Below, one piece after another: positions 24,222 through 33,579 of a DNA stretch of 64,000 bases. The number at the start of each line of letters is the position of its first letter. Within the stretch, counting starts at the first letter, position 1. The notes under the pieces were generated by a model. It was not told the origin of the DNA and ran no database searches. It worked only from the letters and a program-made list of their open reading frames with translations. Source of the stretch: Brevibacillus brevis (lineage in GTDB: Bacteria; Bacillota; Bacilli; Brevibacillales; Brevibacillaceae); assembly GCF_022026395.1 (NCBI RefSeq), contig NZ_CP041767.1, positions 5,138,501-5,202,500 of the forward strand, read 5' to 3'. The position numbers were made by a program, and so were the translations under genes.

Positions 24222-25403
24222 TCACTTTTCTTCAAAGGCATTATTGATGGTTCCTAAACGTCTGATTTTCACATCAGCAACCACATGTACAGGCAGCTTG
24301 GCAAATTCCTTTTCCCAATTCGCCCCTATCTTCTTCCATACTTTCGGGTACGTTCGATGAATCGCTTCTCCGAATCCATATATGTCTACTCCATGCTTCT
24401 TGGCATTGGCAATTGCTTTTGTCGCCAATGCTTCCATTGATTTTTCCGCCTCTTTTTCCAGCTCCTTGATCGTATTCTCCTCTGTCAGATCGAGCTTGCA
24501 TTGCACTTCACCAATATCATTTTCCAAACCGATATGAACGATGACTTCAGGCGCGCCATTTTTCATGGTAGCCTCGATTTTTGCGTCAGCGTGCATGACT
24601 TCCATTGTCAAGAGCCCTCCCCCCTTGCAAGGCATACTTCCGACGGTGCTTTTTACTTTGCCTGTAATGTAACTATAGGCTTTGCTGTCCGCTTCACTCA
24701 GCCAGTTGATCATCTTGTCCCCCCGGAAAGTAGCCAATGTCGTATATTGAAGAAGCACGGGGGTATCTATTTGCTCGACATTCTTCCGTTGGTCACCCTC
24801 CCTTGCAGATCCGGTTAGTCGCACGCCTGTTAACACCGCTTGTTTCCCTTTGATGGTAAAGTCAGTAATTAATTGATCCATCGTAACCGCTGCGGTTGGT
24901 GCCCATACTTTGGAGGATGTCTCCAAAGAAGCAAACATTTCTGTAGAAGGGATTTGCTCAAGCGGTGTGATCACTCTCAGGATGTTGCGTGCCGTCGTTC
25001 CTCTGGCGATGGCAATATAAAAGTCAGTCCGAAATTCATGGTCTCGCGAGACAAAATCGACGACAGGAGCGATCCCTTCTCTCGCGACCTCCTCGCCAAA
25101 TATGAGCATCCGCGTGTGAGCCATATAAATTTTCCGGGGAGAGATCGTAGTCATTTTCCGCACAGCCTCAAAAATCGTTGGAGCATTCATGGTAAAGAGT
25201 GTAACAGGCGCACGTCCAGGCTTTCCCTTGTTGGCCGCGACCTCTGCAGGGTCTACTACTTGAACCGAAACTTGATAGCCTCCTTGCACTTTATCAATGC
25301 CGATCCCAACCGCAATCGCCAAATCGTTCAGTTCTTTTCGATCCCAACAACCAGCTAGGATAATAACGAGCACGATGCAGAGAAGAACTTTTATCCCTTT
25401 CAC
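24222..25403 (-). CDS. Ger(x)C family spore germination lipoprotein
   Basis: 393 residues. Lipoprotein signal with lipobox LAGC (Cys19) followed by WDRKELNDLAIAVGIGID, the hallmark start of GerC-type proteins. Mid-region RKIYMAHTRMLIFGEEVA and DFVSRDHEFRTDFYIAIARG are also typical. GerC subunits are lipoproteins at the outer face of the spore inner membrane and form part of the nutrient receptor. It lies 35 bases after the GerA-type gene. Confidence 0.93.
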   Translation of the reverse strand: MKGIKVLLCIVLVIILAGCWDRKELNDLAIAVGIGIDKVQGGYQVSVQVVDPAEVAANKGKPGRAPVTLFTMNAPTIFEAVRKMTTISPRKIYMAHTRMLIFGEEVAREGIAPVVDFVSRDHEFRTDFYIAIARGTTARNILRVITPLEQIPSTEMFASLETSSKVWAPTAAVTMDQLITDFTIKGKQAVLTGVRLTGSAREGDQRKNVEQIDTPVLLQYTTLATFRGDKMINWLSEADSKAYSYITGKVKSTVGSMPCKGGGLLTMEVMHADAKIEATMKNGAPEVIVHIGLENDIGEVQCKLDLTEENTIKELEKEAEKSMEALATKAIANAKKHGVDIYGFGEAIHRTYPKVWKKIGANWEKEFAKLPVHVVADVKIRRLGTINNAFEEK

Positions 25404-25438
25404 TGGTGCCCACTCCTTTCCATGCTGTGGAAAACCTC

Positions 25439-26947
25439 TTACTTCTGCGGTGGTAATGGCTTTATCCCTTTAGATTGGCGGCGCAAATTGTTTTTGGTAA
25501 TCGATTCAGGCCGTTTGTCCAAGGCCCAGCGAGGCAAGCGAAAAATCGTGTCTCTTTGCTCTTTCAGGGAAAACGGAGCAAACGATTCCATATACGGTAC
25601 GCCAAACGAGCGCAGACTGCATAAATGCAGCACCAAGGCCAGCATCCCTACAATGATTCCGTATATGCCAAAAGAAGCAGCCAGCACCATCAGGGGAAAA
25701 CGAAGAATCCTCACGGTAATCGACATATTGCTCGCCGGGAAAATAAAGCTGGATATCGCGGTAATCGAGACCACAATGACCATCGCTGCCGATACAATCC
25801 CCGCTTCCACCGCTGCTTGTCCAATGACGAGCGTTCCCACGATAGAAATGGCTTGCCCTACTGCACGTGGCATGCGGATTCCAGCCTCTCGCAATATCTC
25901 AAAAGCGACTTCCATCATGATCGCCTCAATGAAGGCTGGAAAGGGTACTCCTTCTCGCTGTGCCGCCAAGCTGATCAGAAGCTGTGTCGGGAGCATCTCT
26001 TGGTGAAAGGTCGTAATGGCGATATAGAGGGAGGGAGCCAGCAAGGCTATTAAAAAACAAGCAAATCGCAGCATGCGAATCAACGTACTAAAATCAAAGC
26101 GCTGATAGTAGTCTTCCGCTGAATGGAAAAATTCCACGAAGAGAGAGGGCACGGTCAAAACAAATGGAGTCCCATCTACAAGAATCGCTACGCGCCCCTC
26201 TAATAGATTTGCGGCCACTACATCAGGGCGCTCCGAGTTAGAGATAGTGGGGAAAGGTGTGTAAGCTTCGTCCTGGATCAGCTCCTCAATCATGCCGCTT
26301 TCCATGATGCCATCGATGCTGATTCGATCCAGTCTATTACGGACCTCTTCTACAACACCTTCTTCCACAATCCCTTTCATATACACAATCGCGACTTCTG
26401 TCTTGGTTTCTTCGCCGATTCTGTTAATTTCAATCCATAGCTTTTCACTGGAAATCCGTCTCCGCAGTAGCGTAATATTGGTGCGAAGTGTCTCCGTGAA
26501 GCTTTCTCGTGGACCACGAATGACGGTTTGCGATGACGGCTCGGTGACCCCTCTATCCTTCCACTCCTGCAAACCAATATGAATTCCTTGCGAGCAGCCA
26601 TCCACGAGAATGATGACACAGCCAGACAACAAAGCTGTAAACAAGGTGGGAAAATCGTATAAATCCCCCATATCCCCTACAGTCAGGATGGATTCTTTTA
26701 AAAAGGGTACAAACGCGTCTTCGCGTATTCCTTCCCATTCCTTCAGGCGCATTTTGTATAAGAGGCTGTCGATTAATACGGCTTGTACCAGATACGAATC
26801 AACCATACCGTCCGCATACATGACAGCTGCCCGAACAGGTTCCAGGCTATCTAGGACTACCTCTCGAATCACGATGTCATTGCTGTATCCGAGCGATTCT
26901 TTTATATAGTGAACGTTGTCGTCTAGGCTGCAACCAATCTGAGCCAT
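25439..26947 (-). CDS. GerA family spore germination protein (A subunit)
   Basis: 502 residues. A large soluble N-terminal domain (about 1-290) is followed by about four to five membrane helices (near 300-320, 340-350, 378-398, 405-425, 430-455). Family blocks: ISSEKLWIEINRIGEETKTEVAIVYMKGI, GTPFVLTVPSLFVEFF, REGVPFPAFIEAIMMEVAFEILREAGIRMP (parts near 345-375). The start is ATG behind GTGAGGAG. A subunits form the nutrient-gated ion channel with B and C. No B subunit gene (amino-acid-permease type) is adjacent. Confidence 0.94.
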   Translation of the reverse strand: MAQIGCSLDDNVHYIKESLGYSNDIVIREVVLDSLEPVRAAVMYADGMVDSYLVQAVLIDSLLYKMRLKEWEGIREDAFVPFLKESILTVGDMGDLYDFPTLFTALLSGCVIILVDGCSQGIHIGLQEWKDRGVTEPSSQTVIRGPRESFTETLRTNITLLRRRISSEKLWIEINRIGEETKTEVAIVYMKGIVEEGVVEEVRNRLDRISIDGIMESGMIEELIQDEAYTPFPTISNSERPDVVAANLLEGRVAILVDGTPFVLTVPSLFVEFFHSAEDYYQRFDFSTLIRMLRFACFLIALLAPSLYIAITTFHQEMLPTQLLISLAAQREGVPFPAFIEAIMMEVAFEILREAGIRMPRAVGQAISIVGTLVIGQAAVEAGIVSAAMVIVVSITAISSFIFPASNMSITVRILRFPLMVLAASFGIYGIIVGMLALVLHLCSLRSFGVPYMESFAPFSLKEQRDTIFRLPRWALDKRPESITKNNLRRQSKGIKPLPPQK

Positions 26948-27036
26948 TCGGATTGCTCCTCACATCGGCAATTATGAACACAGTTTCTCCGATTGCTCTC
27001 ATTACTAAACAAAACGTTCATGACCGTTTTCACAGA

Positions 27037-27074
27037 AAAAGACCTCGCACTCATGTAAGAGGACAAGGTCTTTT
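27037..27074 (-). terminator. Terminator of the PrsA-like gene
   Basis: AAAAGACCT / AGGTCTTTT stem with a 20-base loop directly after the stop codon, T-rich downstream on the minus strand. Confidence 0.7.
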
Positions 27075-27089
27075 GGTATATGTTCTACA

Positions 27090-27734
27090 CTATGGAGCAG
27101 GTGTTTGTGCTTCCCCTGGCACTGCAGCATCGTCAAAGGACGGGTCGTGCCAATCTACTTTGTGTTTTTCCTGAAGCGTATTTAACCAGGTGCCGTAGTT
27201 CTGACTGCGATTTTGGTCAGTCAGCATCATCTTGATATGATCTTTAACTTTATCAAACTCAGGTGTCGGTGACCCCAGCTGTGCTTTATTTGTATTGTAG
27301 TAGGTTTTGATTTGCTCCTCGGTAACCGGGAATGCTTTATCCAACAACTTATCCCGTGTCATGAGCACGTTCAACTTATCCCGCAGCTGGGCCTCGGTCA
27401 TTCCCATACTCTTCAAGTAGTTCTGGAATGCCTCAGGTGAACCTACCTGTTGTTTCATCGAATCAATCTCTTTATTCATATCTTCTTGCGTCACCGCGAC
27501 GTTTTGCGCCTTGGCTTCCTGCTTGATTAACGCTTCCGCAACAAGTTCATGTATCGTTTGTTTTCCGTACGTTTTCTTCATTTCACCGTAAAGCTGATTT
27601 TGTGTAATCGAGGTATCGCCAGCCGTTACCAATACAGGGTCATTGCCTTTTGCCCATGATTGATAAAAACCTAATACAGCTAACCCCGTTAATAATATGG
27701 CAACCGAAAGCATGGAAATATCAAACTTCTTCAC
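27090..27734 (-). CDS. SurA/PrsA N-domain-like exported foldase fragment
   Basis: 214 residues. One N-terminal hydrophobic segment (about 8-24, signal anchor; no lipobox Cys). Residues 35-190 are a SurA_N/PrsA-like chaperone domain: DTSITQNQLYGEMKKTYGKQ, LVAEALIKQEAKAQNVAVTQ, and the repeated GMTEAQLRDKLNVLMTRDKL. The parvulin PPIase domain that normally interrupts this fold is absent. The C-terminus is acidic and proline-rich. Likely a membrane-anchored extracytoplasmic chaperone. The first gene upstream of the Ger-type cluster but with its own terminator. Confidence 0.8.
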   Translation of the reverse strand: MKKFDISMLSVAILLTGLAVLGFYQSWAKGNDPVLVTAGDTSITQNQLYGEMKKTYGKQTIHELVAEALIKQEAKAQNVAVTQEDMNKEIDSMKQQVGSPEAFQNYLKSMGMTEAQLRDKLNVLMTRDKLLDKAFPVTEEQIKTYYNTNKAQLGSPTPEFDKVKDHIKMMLTDQNRSQNYGTWLNTLQEKHKVDWHDPSFDDAAVPGEAQTPAP

Positions 27735-27843
27735 TTGGATATCCTCTCTTTCTATAATCTGCCCTCCAAGTATAGAAAGAAGTTATGGTAGAAAAATGGA
27801 AAGCGTATTACACAACTTTTCCACATTCTAAACATATTATGCG

Positions 27844-28263
27844 CTACATAAAAAATCGGGTAAAAAAAGAGGAGAGAACGGAGGCGATGACAGGACCTAA
27901 AACTGCCCAAACCTGTAAAAAGCGTTCTTGTTTTCTGTCTTTTTCTACTTCCATAAACTGAGCAAGTGCTTCCTTGTCCCGATTTTCGTTTGACAGTAGT
28001 TGCAAGATAATGTCTTTGTCTTTTTCCGTCTTCTCTGCTTTCGTTTCTAACTCAGTCTGCAGCTTGTTCAAAACTTGCAGTACATCATAACGCACATCCT
28101 CCATGCGTCCCAACCGATGTTCAATTCGTTCCAACCACTTCGTGACGACTATCATTTGTCCCTCAAGCTGATCGATTCGTTCTTCGAATTTGTCTAATTT
28201 CAAATAGATACGTTGGATATGCTGATCTATATCTTTCTGATTTTCATATGGTCCCGCTGTCAT
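27844..28263 (-). CDS. Coiled-coil protein with C-terminal membrane anchor, unknown function
   Basis: 139 residues from ATG 28263 (MTAGPYENQKDIDQHI), behind GGGGGAGG with eight-base spacing; the GTG nine bases upstream overlaps that site. Residues 10-100 form predicted coiled coil with heptad leucines (IYLKLDKFEERIDQLEGQM), rich in Lys and Glu. A single membrane segment closes the protein (about 116-136). The layout resembles XhlA/holin-associated proteins and general anchored spacers, but no family is recognised with certainty. Confidence 0.65.
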   Translation of the reverse strand: MTAGPYENQKDIDQHIQRIYLKLDKFEERIDQLEGQMIVVTKWLERIEHRLGRMEDVRYDVLQVLNKLQTELETKAEKTEKDKDIILQLLSNENRDKEALAQFMEVEKDRKQERFLQVWAVLGPVIASVLSSFFTRFFM

Positions 28264-28439
28264 AGATTCCACCTCCCCCGTCCGTCCTTTATACTACTTG
28301 TTTATGTAGCGGAGAGGAGCATTGCTTGTACGGTTATCCCGCTTTGTTCAGTCTCGTGTAAAAAAAGGCGGCAAACAAATGTATTTCCAAATCCTGAATT
28401 CAGCTAAAATAGATGAAAGACTATCTAGCATTTCTCTCA

Positions 28440-28465
28440 AATAAACGGGGACAAAACCGTTTATT
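28440..28465. repeat. Inverted repeat just upstream of the ecsA ribosome site
   Basis: AATAAACGG / CCGTTTATT, a perfect 9-base inverted repeat with an 8-base spacer, ending 5 bases before AAGGAGG. It could be an operator or a translation-modulating hairpin. Confidence 0.45.
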
Positions 28466-28481
28466 CATTAAGGAGGATACC

Positions 28482-29225
28482 ATGACAACCTTGTTGGAGG
28501 TAAAAGGGGTAACGGGTGGGTACTCTTACAACCACGCTGTAATCAAAGACGTCTCCTTTCACATACGCGAAAAAGAAATCGTGGCCCTAATCGGGCTGAA
28601 TGGCGCAGGCAAAAGCACGACAATCAAGCATATTTTAGGACTCTTGGAGCCCACCGCAGGTGAAATCAGCATTGCAGGGAAGACCTTTCAATCCGACCCC
28701 GAAAACTATCGTTTGTCTTACGGGTATATTCCCGAGTCTCCCATTTATTACGAAGAGCTTACGCTATGGGAGCATATCGAGTTAATGGCCATGAGTCACG
28801 GACTGGATCAGGAAGTTTTTTATGAACGGGCACGTCCTCTCTTAAAAGAATTCCGCATGGAGGAAATGAAAGACCGATTTCCTCAGCAGTTTTCCAAAGG
28901 GATGCGCCAAAAGCTCATGATTATGATGGCGTTGCTCGTACAACCGCCTCTGTACATCGTGGATGAACCGATCCTGGGTCTGGACCCTCTGGGGATTCGT
29001 TCTCTTCTCACGTGGTTGAACCGTTGCAAGGAGCAGGGGGCTGGCATTCTGATGTCTACCCATATTTTGGCGACCGCCGAGAAGCATTGTGACCGATTCA
29101 TTATTTTGCACAAAGGCGAGATTAGAGCCCAAGGAACGCTTGAGGAGCTTCGGCGTATAACAGGGCTCCCGGATAGCTCCTTGGACGACATATACTTGCA
29201 TATTGTAGAGGATGACGGCCAGTGA
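28482..29225 (+). CDS. ecsA: ABC transporter ATPase EcsA
   Basis: 247 residues from ATG 28482 (MTTLLEVKGVTGGYSYN), behind AAGGAGG; the frame extends 69 bases further upstream without a site. Walker A GLNGAGKST near 37, signature FSKGMRQKLMIMMAL near 137, Walker B LYIVDEPILGLDPLG near 158, and the H-loop STHILATAEKHC. PESPIYYEELTLWEHIELMA is typical of EcsA. In Bacillus ecsAB mutants, protein secretion and intramembrane proteolysis are impaired. It overlaps ecsB by 4 bases. Confidence 0.9.
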   Translation: MTTLLEVKGVTGGYSYNHAVIKDVSFHIREKEIVALIGLNGAGKSTTIKHILGLLEPTAGEISIAGKTFQSDPENYRLSYGYIPESPIYYEELTLWEHIELMAMSHGLDQEVFYERARPLLKEFRMEEMKDRFPQQFSKGMRQKLMIMMALLVQPPLYIVDEPILGLDPLGIRSLLTWLNRCKEQGAGILMSTHILATAEKHCDRFIILHKGEIRAQGTLEELRRITGLPDSSLDDIYLHIVEDDGQ

Positions 29226-30361
29226 AAATAGACGTAGATCAATTATTTCGCAAACGGTTCCATGCCTTTTCCGTAGAATTCATTCGGTATGCCCAGTACA
29301 TGGCGAATGGCGGTTTGGCGTTCGTCGGAATCTTTTTGATGGGGTTGCTCGCCTTCTACTACCGCAGCATCATCGCGATGATTCCAGCCTGGTTCCCTTT
29401 ACCGTATGCCATGGCGCTCGTGATTGCAATCGTCGTGGTGAGAAGCCCCCTGCGCACGTTTTTGTTGGAAGCGGATTTGCTTTTTTTGACTCCGCATGAA
29501 GTAAGACTGGATCGCTATTTCCGCAAGGCGCTTGTTTACAATTTTGCGATCCAGAGCATGGTAGTGTTTATCGTCCTGCTCCTGCTCCTGCCTATGTATA
29601 CAGGGGTAGTAGGCGCTCAAGGCGTGCAGCTGTGGGTTTATTGGGGCATTCCCTTGCTCTTGAAGGGCTGGAATATTTACAGCAATTGGACGTTCTTACG
29701 TGTGCCAGATCAGAAGAAGATCGGATTCTACACACTGGCTCGATTTGTCTTTTCGTACATCCTCCTCGCTTGGGTATTAAGTGAAGGACATTTCTTGCGC
29801 GTAGGTCCTATCCCATTTGGCGTTCTGATCTGCGCTGCGCTTTTGATCTGGCTCCATTCACGAATGTTGACCTACAAGAAAAAACATTCTCTACAATGGT
29901 ATCGCCTGCTGGCCATCGAAAGCGGCTTGCGTCACCGCTTTTATCAGTTTGTGAACAACTTCAGGGATGTCCCTGCCGTGCAGCACCAAGTGAAGTCACG
30001 CTCGTGGCTTATTACCCTGACGAAGCTGCTGCCTTATCGTCAATCAACAGCAGGACATCATTTGTTTACCAAAAAGTTTATTCGCTCTGGTGACTTTGCG
30101 GGCATTTATTTCAGACTCCTCCTGCTGTCAAGCTTCGTCGTTCTCATATTGCCCGGCCCGTATGCGAAAATCATTGCCGGTCTGCTCTTTCTCTTCATGA
30201 CTGCCAGCCAGATTGGTAGCCTTTGGCGGCATCAGCAAAAGCGCAACGGGTATTCAATCTTTCCGATTCGGGATGGTCAGTTGAAACAGGCTTTTAGCTG
30301 GTTGCGTATGGTTCTTTTAGGGGTACACGGTTTAGTGCTTTTCCTCATTGGAATTTTGTAG
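29222..30361 (+). CDS. ecsB: ABC transporter permease EcsB
   Basis: 379 residues, GTG start inside the ecsA stop (GTGA overlap). The N-terminal cytoplasmic segment VDQLFRKRFHAFSVEFIRYAQYM is followed by about eight to ten membrane helices. The sequence RTFLLEADLLFLTPHEVRL near residues 77-95 and KKHSLQWYRLLAIESGLRHRFY near 220-241 are characteristic of EcsB. No ecsC is present; the next element is the palindromic repeat copy B. Confidence 0.88.
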   Translation: MKIDVDQLFRKRFHAFSVEFIRYAQYMANGGLAFVGIFLMGLLAFYYRSIIAMIPAWFPLPYAMALVIAIVVVRSPLRTFLLEADLLFLTPHEVRLDRYFRKALVYNFAIQSMVVFIVLLLLLPMYTGVVGAQGVQLWVYWGIPLLLKGWNIYSNWTFLRVPDQKKIGFYTLARFVFSYILLAWVLSEGHFLRVGPIPFGVLICAALLIWLHSRMLTYKKKHSLQWYRLLAIESGLRHRFYQFVNNFRDVPAVQHQVKSRSWLITLTKLLPYRQSTAGHHLFTKKFIRSGDFAGIYFRLLLLSSFVVLILPGPYAKIIAGLLFLFMTASQIGSLWRHQQKRNGYSIFPIRDGQLKQAFSWLRMVLLGVHGLVLFLIGIL

Positions 30362-30390
30362 TGTAAGCTTGCCGTTACATGAAAAGCCGC

Positions 30391-30598
30391 GTGGAAGAAG
30401 CGCATTTCCAGTCCAAGCGCCTCTGGAGCCCGACAAAGCGGAGGGCTGAATGGAGGGAGTGATTTTAGCTTCAACTCTGCGAATTCCTCATCGAAACTTC
30501 TACTTTTGAAGCGGCTCCCGCCATTCAGACCGGAGCGGACAGTCTTCACCCCTTGTGGGGCGGAGGCCGAAGCGTAGACTGGAAATGCGCTTCTTCCC
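30391..30598. repeat. Palindromic intergenic element, copy B (complete)
   Basis: About 208 bases. The ends are inverted repeats of about 21 bases: GGAAGAAGCGCATTTCCAGT at the left is mirrored by the right end 30576-30597. Further in, GCCTC and GCCC on the left pair with GGGC and GAGGC on the right. An inner stem joins CTGAATGG.GGGAG (30446-30459) to CTCCCGCCATTCAG (30515-30528), and CCCC-TTGT-GGGG forms a small hairpin. Copy A keeps the same inner pairings with different bases. Fills the gap between ecsB and the chemotaxis receptor. Confidence 0.8.
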
Positions 30599-30611
30599 CC
30601 ACTACAGCCAC

Positions 30612-30664
30612 AAAAAAACAGCTCTTCCCGGCATCATCCTGCCAGTAGAAGAGCTGTTTTTTAT
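30612..30664. terminator. Bidirectional terminator after the chemotaxis receptor gene
   Basis: AAAAAACAGCTCTTC / GAAGAGCTGTTTTTT stem with T-runs on both strands. It can stop both the receptor gene (minus) and read-through from ecsB (plus). Confidence 0.9.
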
Positions 30665-30684
30665 TTATTGATAAAGTAATTCAT

Positions 30685-32409
30685 CTACAGTCGGAACGTA
30701 TCCACCTTGCTGCGCAACTCCTGAATGCTGTTTGTCACCTGCTCCGTTTCAGACACGAACTGATCAACGTTTCCACTGACCTCATGCATCGTAGCAGATA
30801 CTTCTTCGGTGGCTGCTGCTGTTTGTTCCGAGATGGCAGTAACCGTCAACACGGATTCATTCACCTTGTTCTGACCGTGCTTCATCGTCTCTACACTTGC
30901 CATCACATTCGCTAGCGACGTCTTCAAGGTATGCGTCATGTCAGACAGCGCCGTAATGCCTTGTGTGACGGAATCCAAACGCTCTGTACCCGCATTGTAG
31001 CGATCCAGTGTCGCATTTGTCTTTTCCGTCGCTTGTCTTACCTGATCTTGAATGTCTTTGATGCTCTCCTGAATGACATGAGTTGCCGCACCTGTCTGTT
31101 CAGCCAGCTTGCGAACTTCCCCCGCTACCACAGCGAAACCTCTGCCCGCTTCGCCAGCACGCGCGCTCTCGATGGCTGCATTCAGCGCCAGCAGATTGGT
31201 TTGTCCGGCGATTTGCTGAATCGTTTCAATCACGTCGTTAATTCGGCTCGATTTTTCTTCGAGAATCGCCATCGTATTTTGCACTTCATGAAATTGTTTG
31301 TTCGTTTCGGTTCCATCTGCCAAAAACTCTTGCAATACTTTATAGCTGCTCTCTCCGATATCAGACACACGATTGGATACTGCATCCATCTCGTCAATCG
31401 CCGTATTCAATTCAGACAGCTCGCTCAAGAATTCTTGAACCGTTTGCACTGTCATCTCCATCGCGGTTGCTGTCTGCTCATTCCCTTGGGCAATCTCTTG
31501 GCTGGTGACCACGATGTTTTTGTTTTGCTCGCGGACAGAGTGGGCACCTTCCCGAATGGAATTCGCCATGCTGTCGATATGCTCCGTTGTCTCTTTTACT
31601 CCACCAATGATTTGACGCAGTTGTGCCGTCATCTCACCAAAAGCAACGACAATTCGGCCAATCTCGTCTTTTTTGTTGGAAACAGAAATCTCTGTAGACG
31701 TGAGATCACCGGAAGCAATCCGCATAGACGCCTCTTGTACAACTTGCAGTGGACGAAGCATCTTTTTGATCAGGAAGAATACAGCAACCAAAGAAATGAT
31801 CGTTACGACAATCATAGCGATAATGATGCGTGGCATGGTTTCATCCAAAACCTGATCATTAATCAACTCTACTTTGTCTGCCGCAGTATCTACACCTAGC
31901 ACAGCAATTACTTGACCAGATGGATCTTCAATCGGTACGAATGCACTTAGGTAGTCCCCGTACACAGGGTCTTTGACGATTGGCGTGCTGTTCGAACCGC
32001 CTGCCAGAGCAGGAGCAATATCAGCCATGCCGGTAGAGGTCGTCTCTTGACCGATTGTAGCTGCTCCCTCAGCTCCTTTCGCCGTTCCATCCACCATAAT
32101 CTTTACTTTTTCACCGTCTGTATGAAGAATATAAACATAAAGGGCACCTGTTTTTTCGGTGTACTCAAGCAACAAATTTCGGATTGACCAGTAGTCGTCA
32201 GATTCTTGTGGCTGAGATATAAATTTCGCTATCTTCTCTGAATCAAGCCCTTGGGAGATATGCAATGCTGTGTTGATGCTTGAGCGCGAGAGTGTCTTTT
32301 CAACAGTGGTTACGCTGTTTTCGTAAATCATGATAATATTAATTGCCATCATGACGGCAATGATCACCGCTACAAGAGCAACGACCCGTGTTGCCAAGCT
32401 CTTACTCAT
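30685..32409 (-). CDS. Methyl-accepting chemotaxis protein
   Basis: 574 residues. Membrane segments at about 8-28 and 197-217 enclose an extracytoplasmic Cache-like sensor domain ([45 protein letters not shown]). HAMP follows ([20 protein letters not shown], near 220-270), then the signalling domain with its hairpin tip [25 protein letters not shown] (near 390-415). It should feed CheA/CheW with signals from an unknown ligand. Monocistronic. Confidence 0.95.
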   Translation of the reverse strand: MSKSLATRVVALVAVIIAVMMAINIIMIYENSVTTVEKTLSRSSINTALHISQGLDSEKIAKFISQPQESDDYWSIRNLLLEYTEKTGALYVYILHTDGEKVKIMVDGTAKGAEGAATIGQETTSTGMADIAPALAGGSNSTPIVKDPVYGDYLSAFVPIEDPSGQVIAVLGVDTAADKVELINDQVLDETMPRIIIAMIVVTIISLVAVFFLIKKMLRPLQVVQEASMRIASGDLTSTEISVSNKKDEIGRIVVAFGEMTAQLRQIIGGVKETTEHIDSMANSIREGAHSVREQNKNIVVTSQEIAQGNEQTATAMEMTVQTVQEFLSELSELNTAIDEMDAVSNRVSDIGESSYKVLQEFLADGTETNKQFHEVQNTMAILEEKSSRINDVIETIQQIAGQTNLLALNAAIESARAGEAGRGFAVVAGEVRKLAEQTGAATHVIQESIKDIQDQVRQATEKTNATLDRYNAGTERLDSVTQGITALSDMTHTLKTSLANVMASVETMKHGQNKVNESVLTVTAISEQTAAATEEVSATMHEVSGNVDQFVSETEQVTNSIQELRSKVDTFRL

Positions 32410-32448
32410 CCTGCCTCACTTCTCCTTCGCCGGTTACGATATGTGTAT

Positions 32449-32477
32449 AAAAAAAGCACCCAAAAAGGGTGCTTTTC
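32449..32477 (-). terminator. Terminator of the methyltransferase gene
   Basis: AAAAAGCACCC / GGGTGCTTTT stem with a 5-base loop and T-run on the minus strand. Confidence 0.85.
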
Positions 32478-32522
32478 CTAAACACTCCCTACCAGTCTTA
32501 TCGACAATCGGTAGTGATTTAA

Positions 32523-33287
32523 TTAGGACTTTTGTTGGACAATCATGAGAAATCGATGGGTAGGAATATCGATGTACCCGACCGCTTCGATTTTCTGGTG
32601 CAGATCGAGCAAGGCTTGAGCGTACTTTTCTACAGTAAAGTCGCGAATCTGCCATTCGATAGCCTTCAAGTAGTAAACAATGGCACCAATGTCGTAGAAA
32701 CGGGAAAAGCTCATTTCCTCTTTTTGCTCCACAATTGTAAGACCAGCTTCCTCCAGTTCGTTGACTGCATAGGCAAGATTCCAGTGCAAGTAATCTGGCG
32801 GAATTGGAGCGCCCAGCAATCGATTCAGCTCGAGATTGTCTTGACCGCCTACTTGCTGGGTAACAAATGTGCCCCCTGGCTTCAACAGGCGCTTCATTTC
32901 AGACGGCAAATAAGCTTCATGCCGATTGATAATCAAGTCGAGTGACTGATCCTCAAAAGGCAATATTTCTTCTCCGTCTACCGGAAACACACGAACACCC
33001 AAGGGCTCCAGATTGGCTTTTGCCACCGCTACATTCGGCTCATAGCCTTCTGTCGCATACGTCTCCTGAGGGAATGGCGCAAGCTTAGAAAACAGTTCTC
33101 CACCACCTGTCCCCATTTCCAGCATAGAGCGAATCCCTTTCATGTTCTTTTTCACGATGTTTACATAGTTCCAGCCAAGTGGTGCATCCCGCATCCTACC
33201 TGTCGCAGTCAATCTGGCAAAATCCCACCCAGCGAATGGTGCCTCCACTTCCTCTTGAAAGCTTTTGATCCAATCCTTATTTTCCAT
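32523..33287 (-). CDS. Class I SAM-dependent methyltransferase
   Basis: 254 residues. Motif I LEMGTGGGELFSKLA lies near residues 56-70, an acidic residue follows in TEGYEPNVAVAKANLE, and motif II/III LPFEDQSLDLIINRHEAYLP leads to KRLLKPGGTFVTQQVGG. This is the methyltransferase_11/25 type. The substrate cannot be inferred. Monocistronic with its own terminator. Confidence 0.85.
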   Translation of the reverse strand: MENKDWIKSFQEEVEAPFAGWDFARLTATGRMRDAPLGWNYVNIVKKNMKGIRSMLEMGTGGGELFSKLAPFPQETYATEGYEPNVAVAKANLEPLGVRVFPVDGEEILPFEDQSLDLIINRHEAYLPSEMKRLLKPGGTFVTQQVGGQDNLELNRLLGAPIPPDYLHWNLAYAVNELEEAGLTIVEQKEEMSFSRFYDIGAIVYYLKAIEWQIRDFTVEKYAQALLDLHQKIEAVGYIDIPTHRFLMIVQQKS

Positions 33288-33579
33288 GTCTGCTTCTCCT
33301 CTCGTTTATACCAGTCTGTTCGCGTCCAAACCAGACGAGGCAGGAGGAGCCCGAGCGCGTTGTTACGTTTGTACAAAATCAAAGGACATGAGATAAAGTT
33401 CCCTTCCCAATATTTGGCAAATCAAAAAAAGAATACCAAAATTGTAATGGATATCCTGTATGTAGATCAAGTGTACTTCTCCGACTTAAGACGGAGTGAA
33501 AATACTGCCCCGGTACGTTTGGTCATCAGCCGTTTCTCTATATCATTAGTATCGAACAGGTAAACAGGAGGAACTGATC
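33288..33579. other. Intergenic region between methyltransferase and multicopper-oxidase-like gene
   Basis: 292 bases with no convincing gene. It contains a small hairpin CTCCG-ACTTAAGA-CGGAG (33479-33496) about 85 bases before the plus-strand gene and a clear AGGAGG ribosome site at 33568. No recognisable promoter consensus or riboswitch. Confidence 0.4.

Noticed and set aside
30277..30549. 90-residue minus-strand frame across the ecsB end and repeat copy B
   Set aside because: It overlaps ecsB and the repeat, with no ribosome site.
30931..31899. 322-residue plus-strand frame inside the chemotaxis receptor gene
   Set aside because: Long only because of the codon usage of the receptor; the receptor's domains are unambiguous.
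33330..33420. Possible riboswitch or T-box upstream of the multicopper-oxidase-like gene
   Set aside because: A few paired stretches exist but no known riboswitch core or T-box sequence can be seen.
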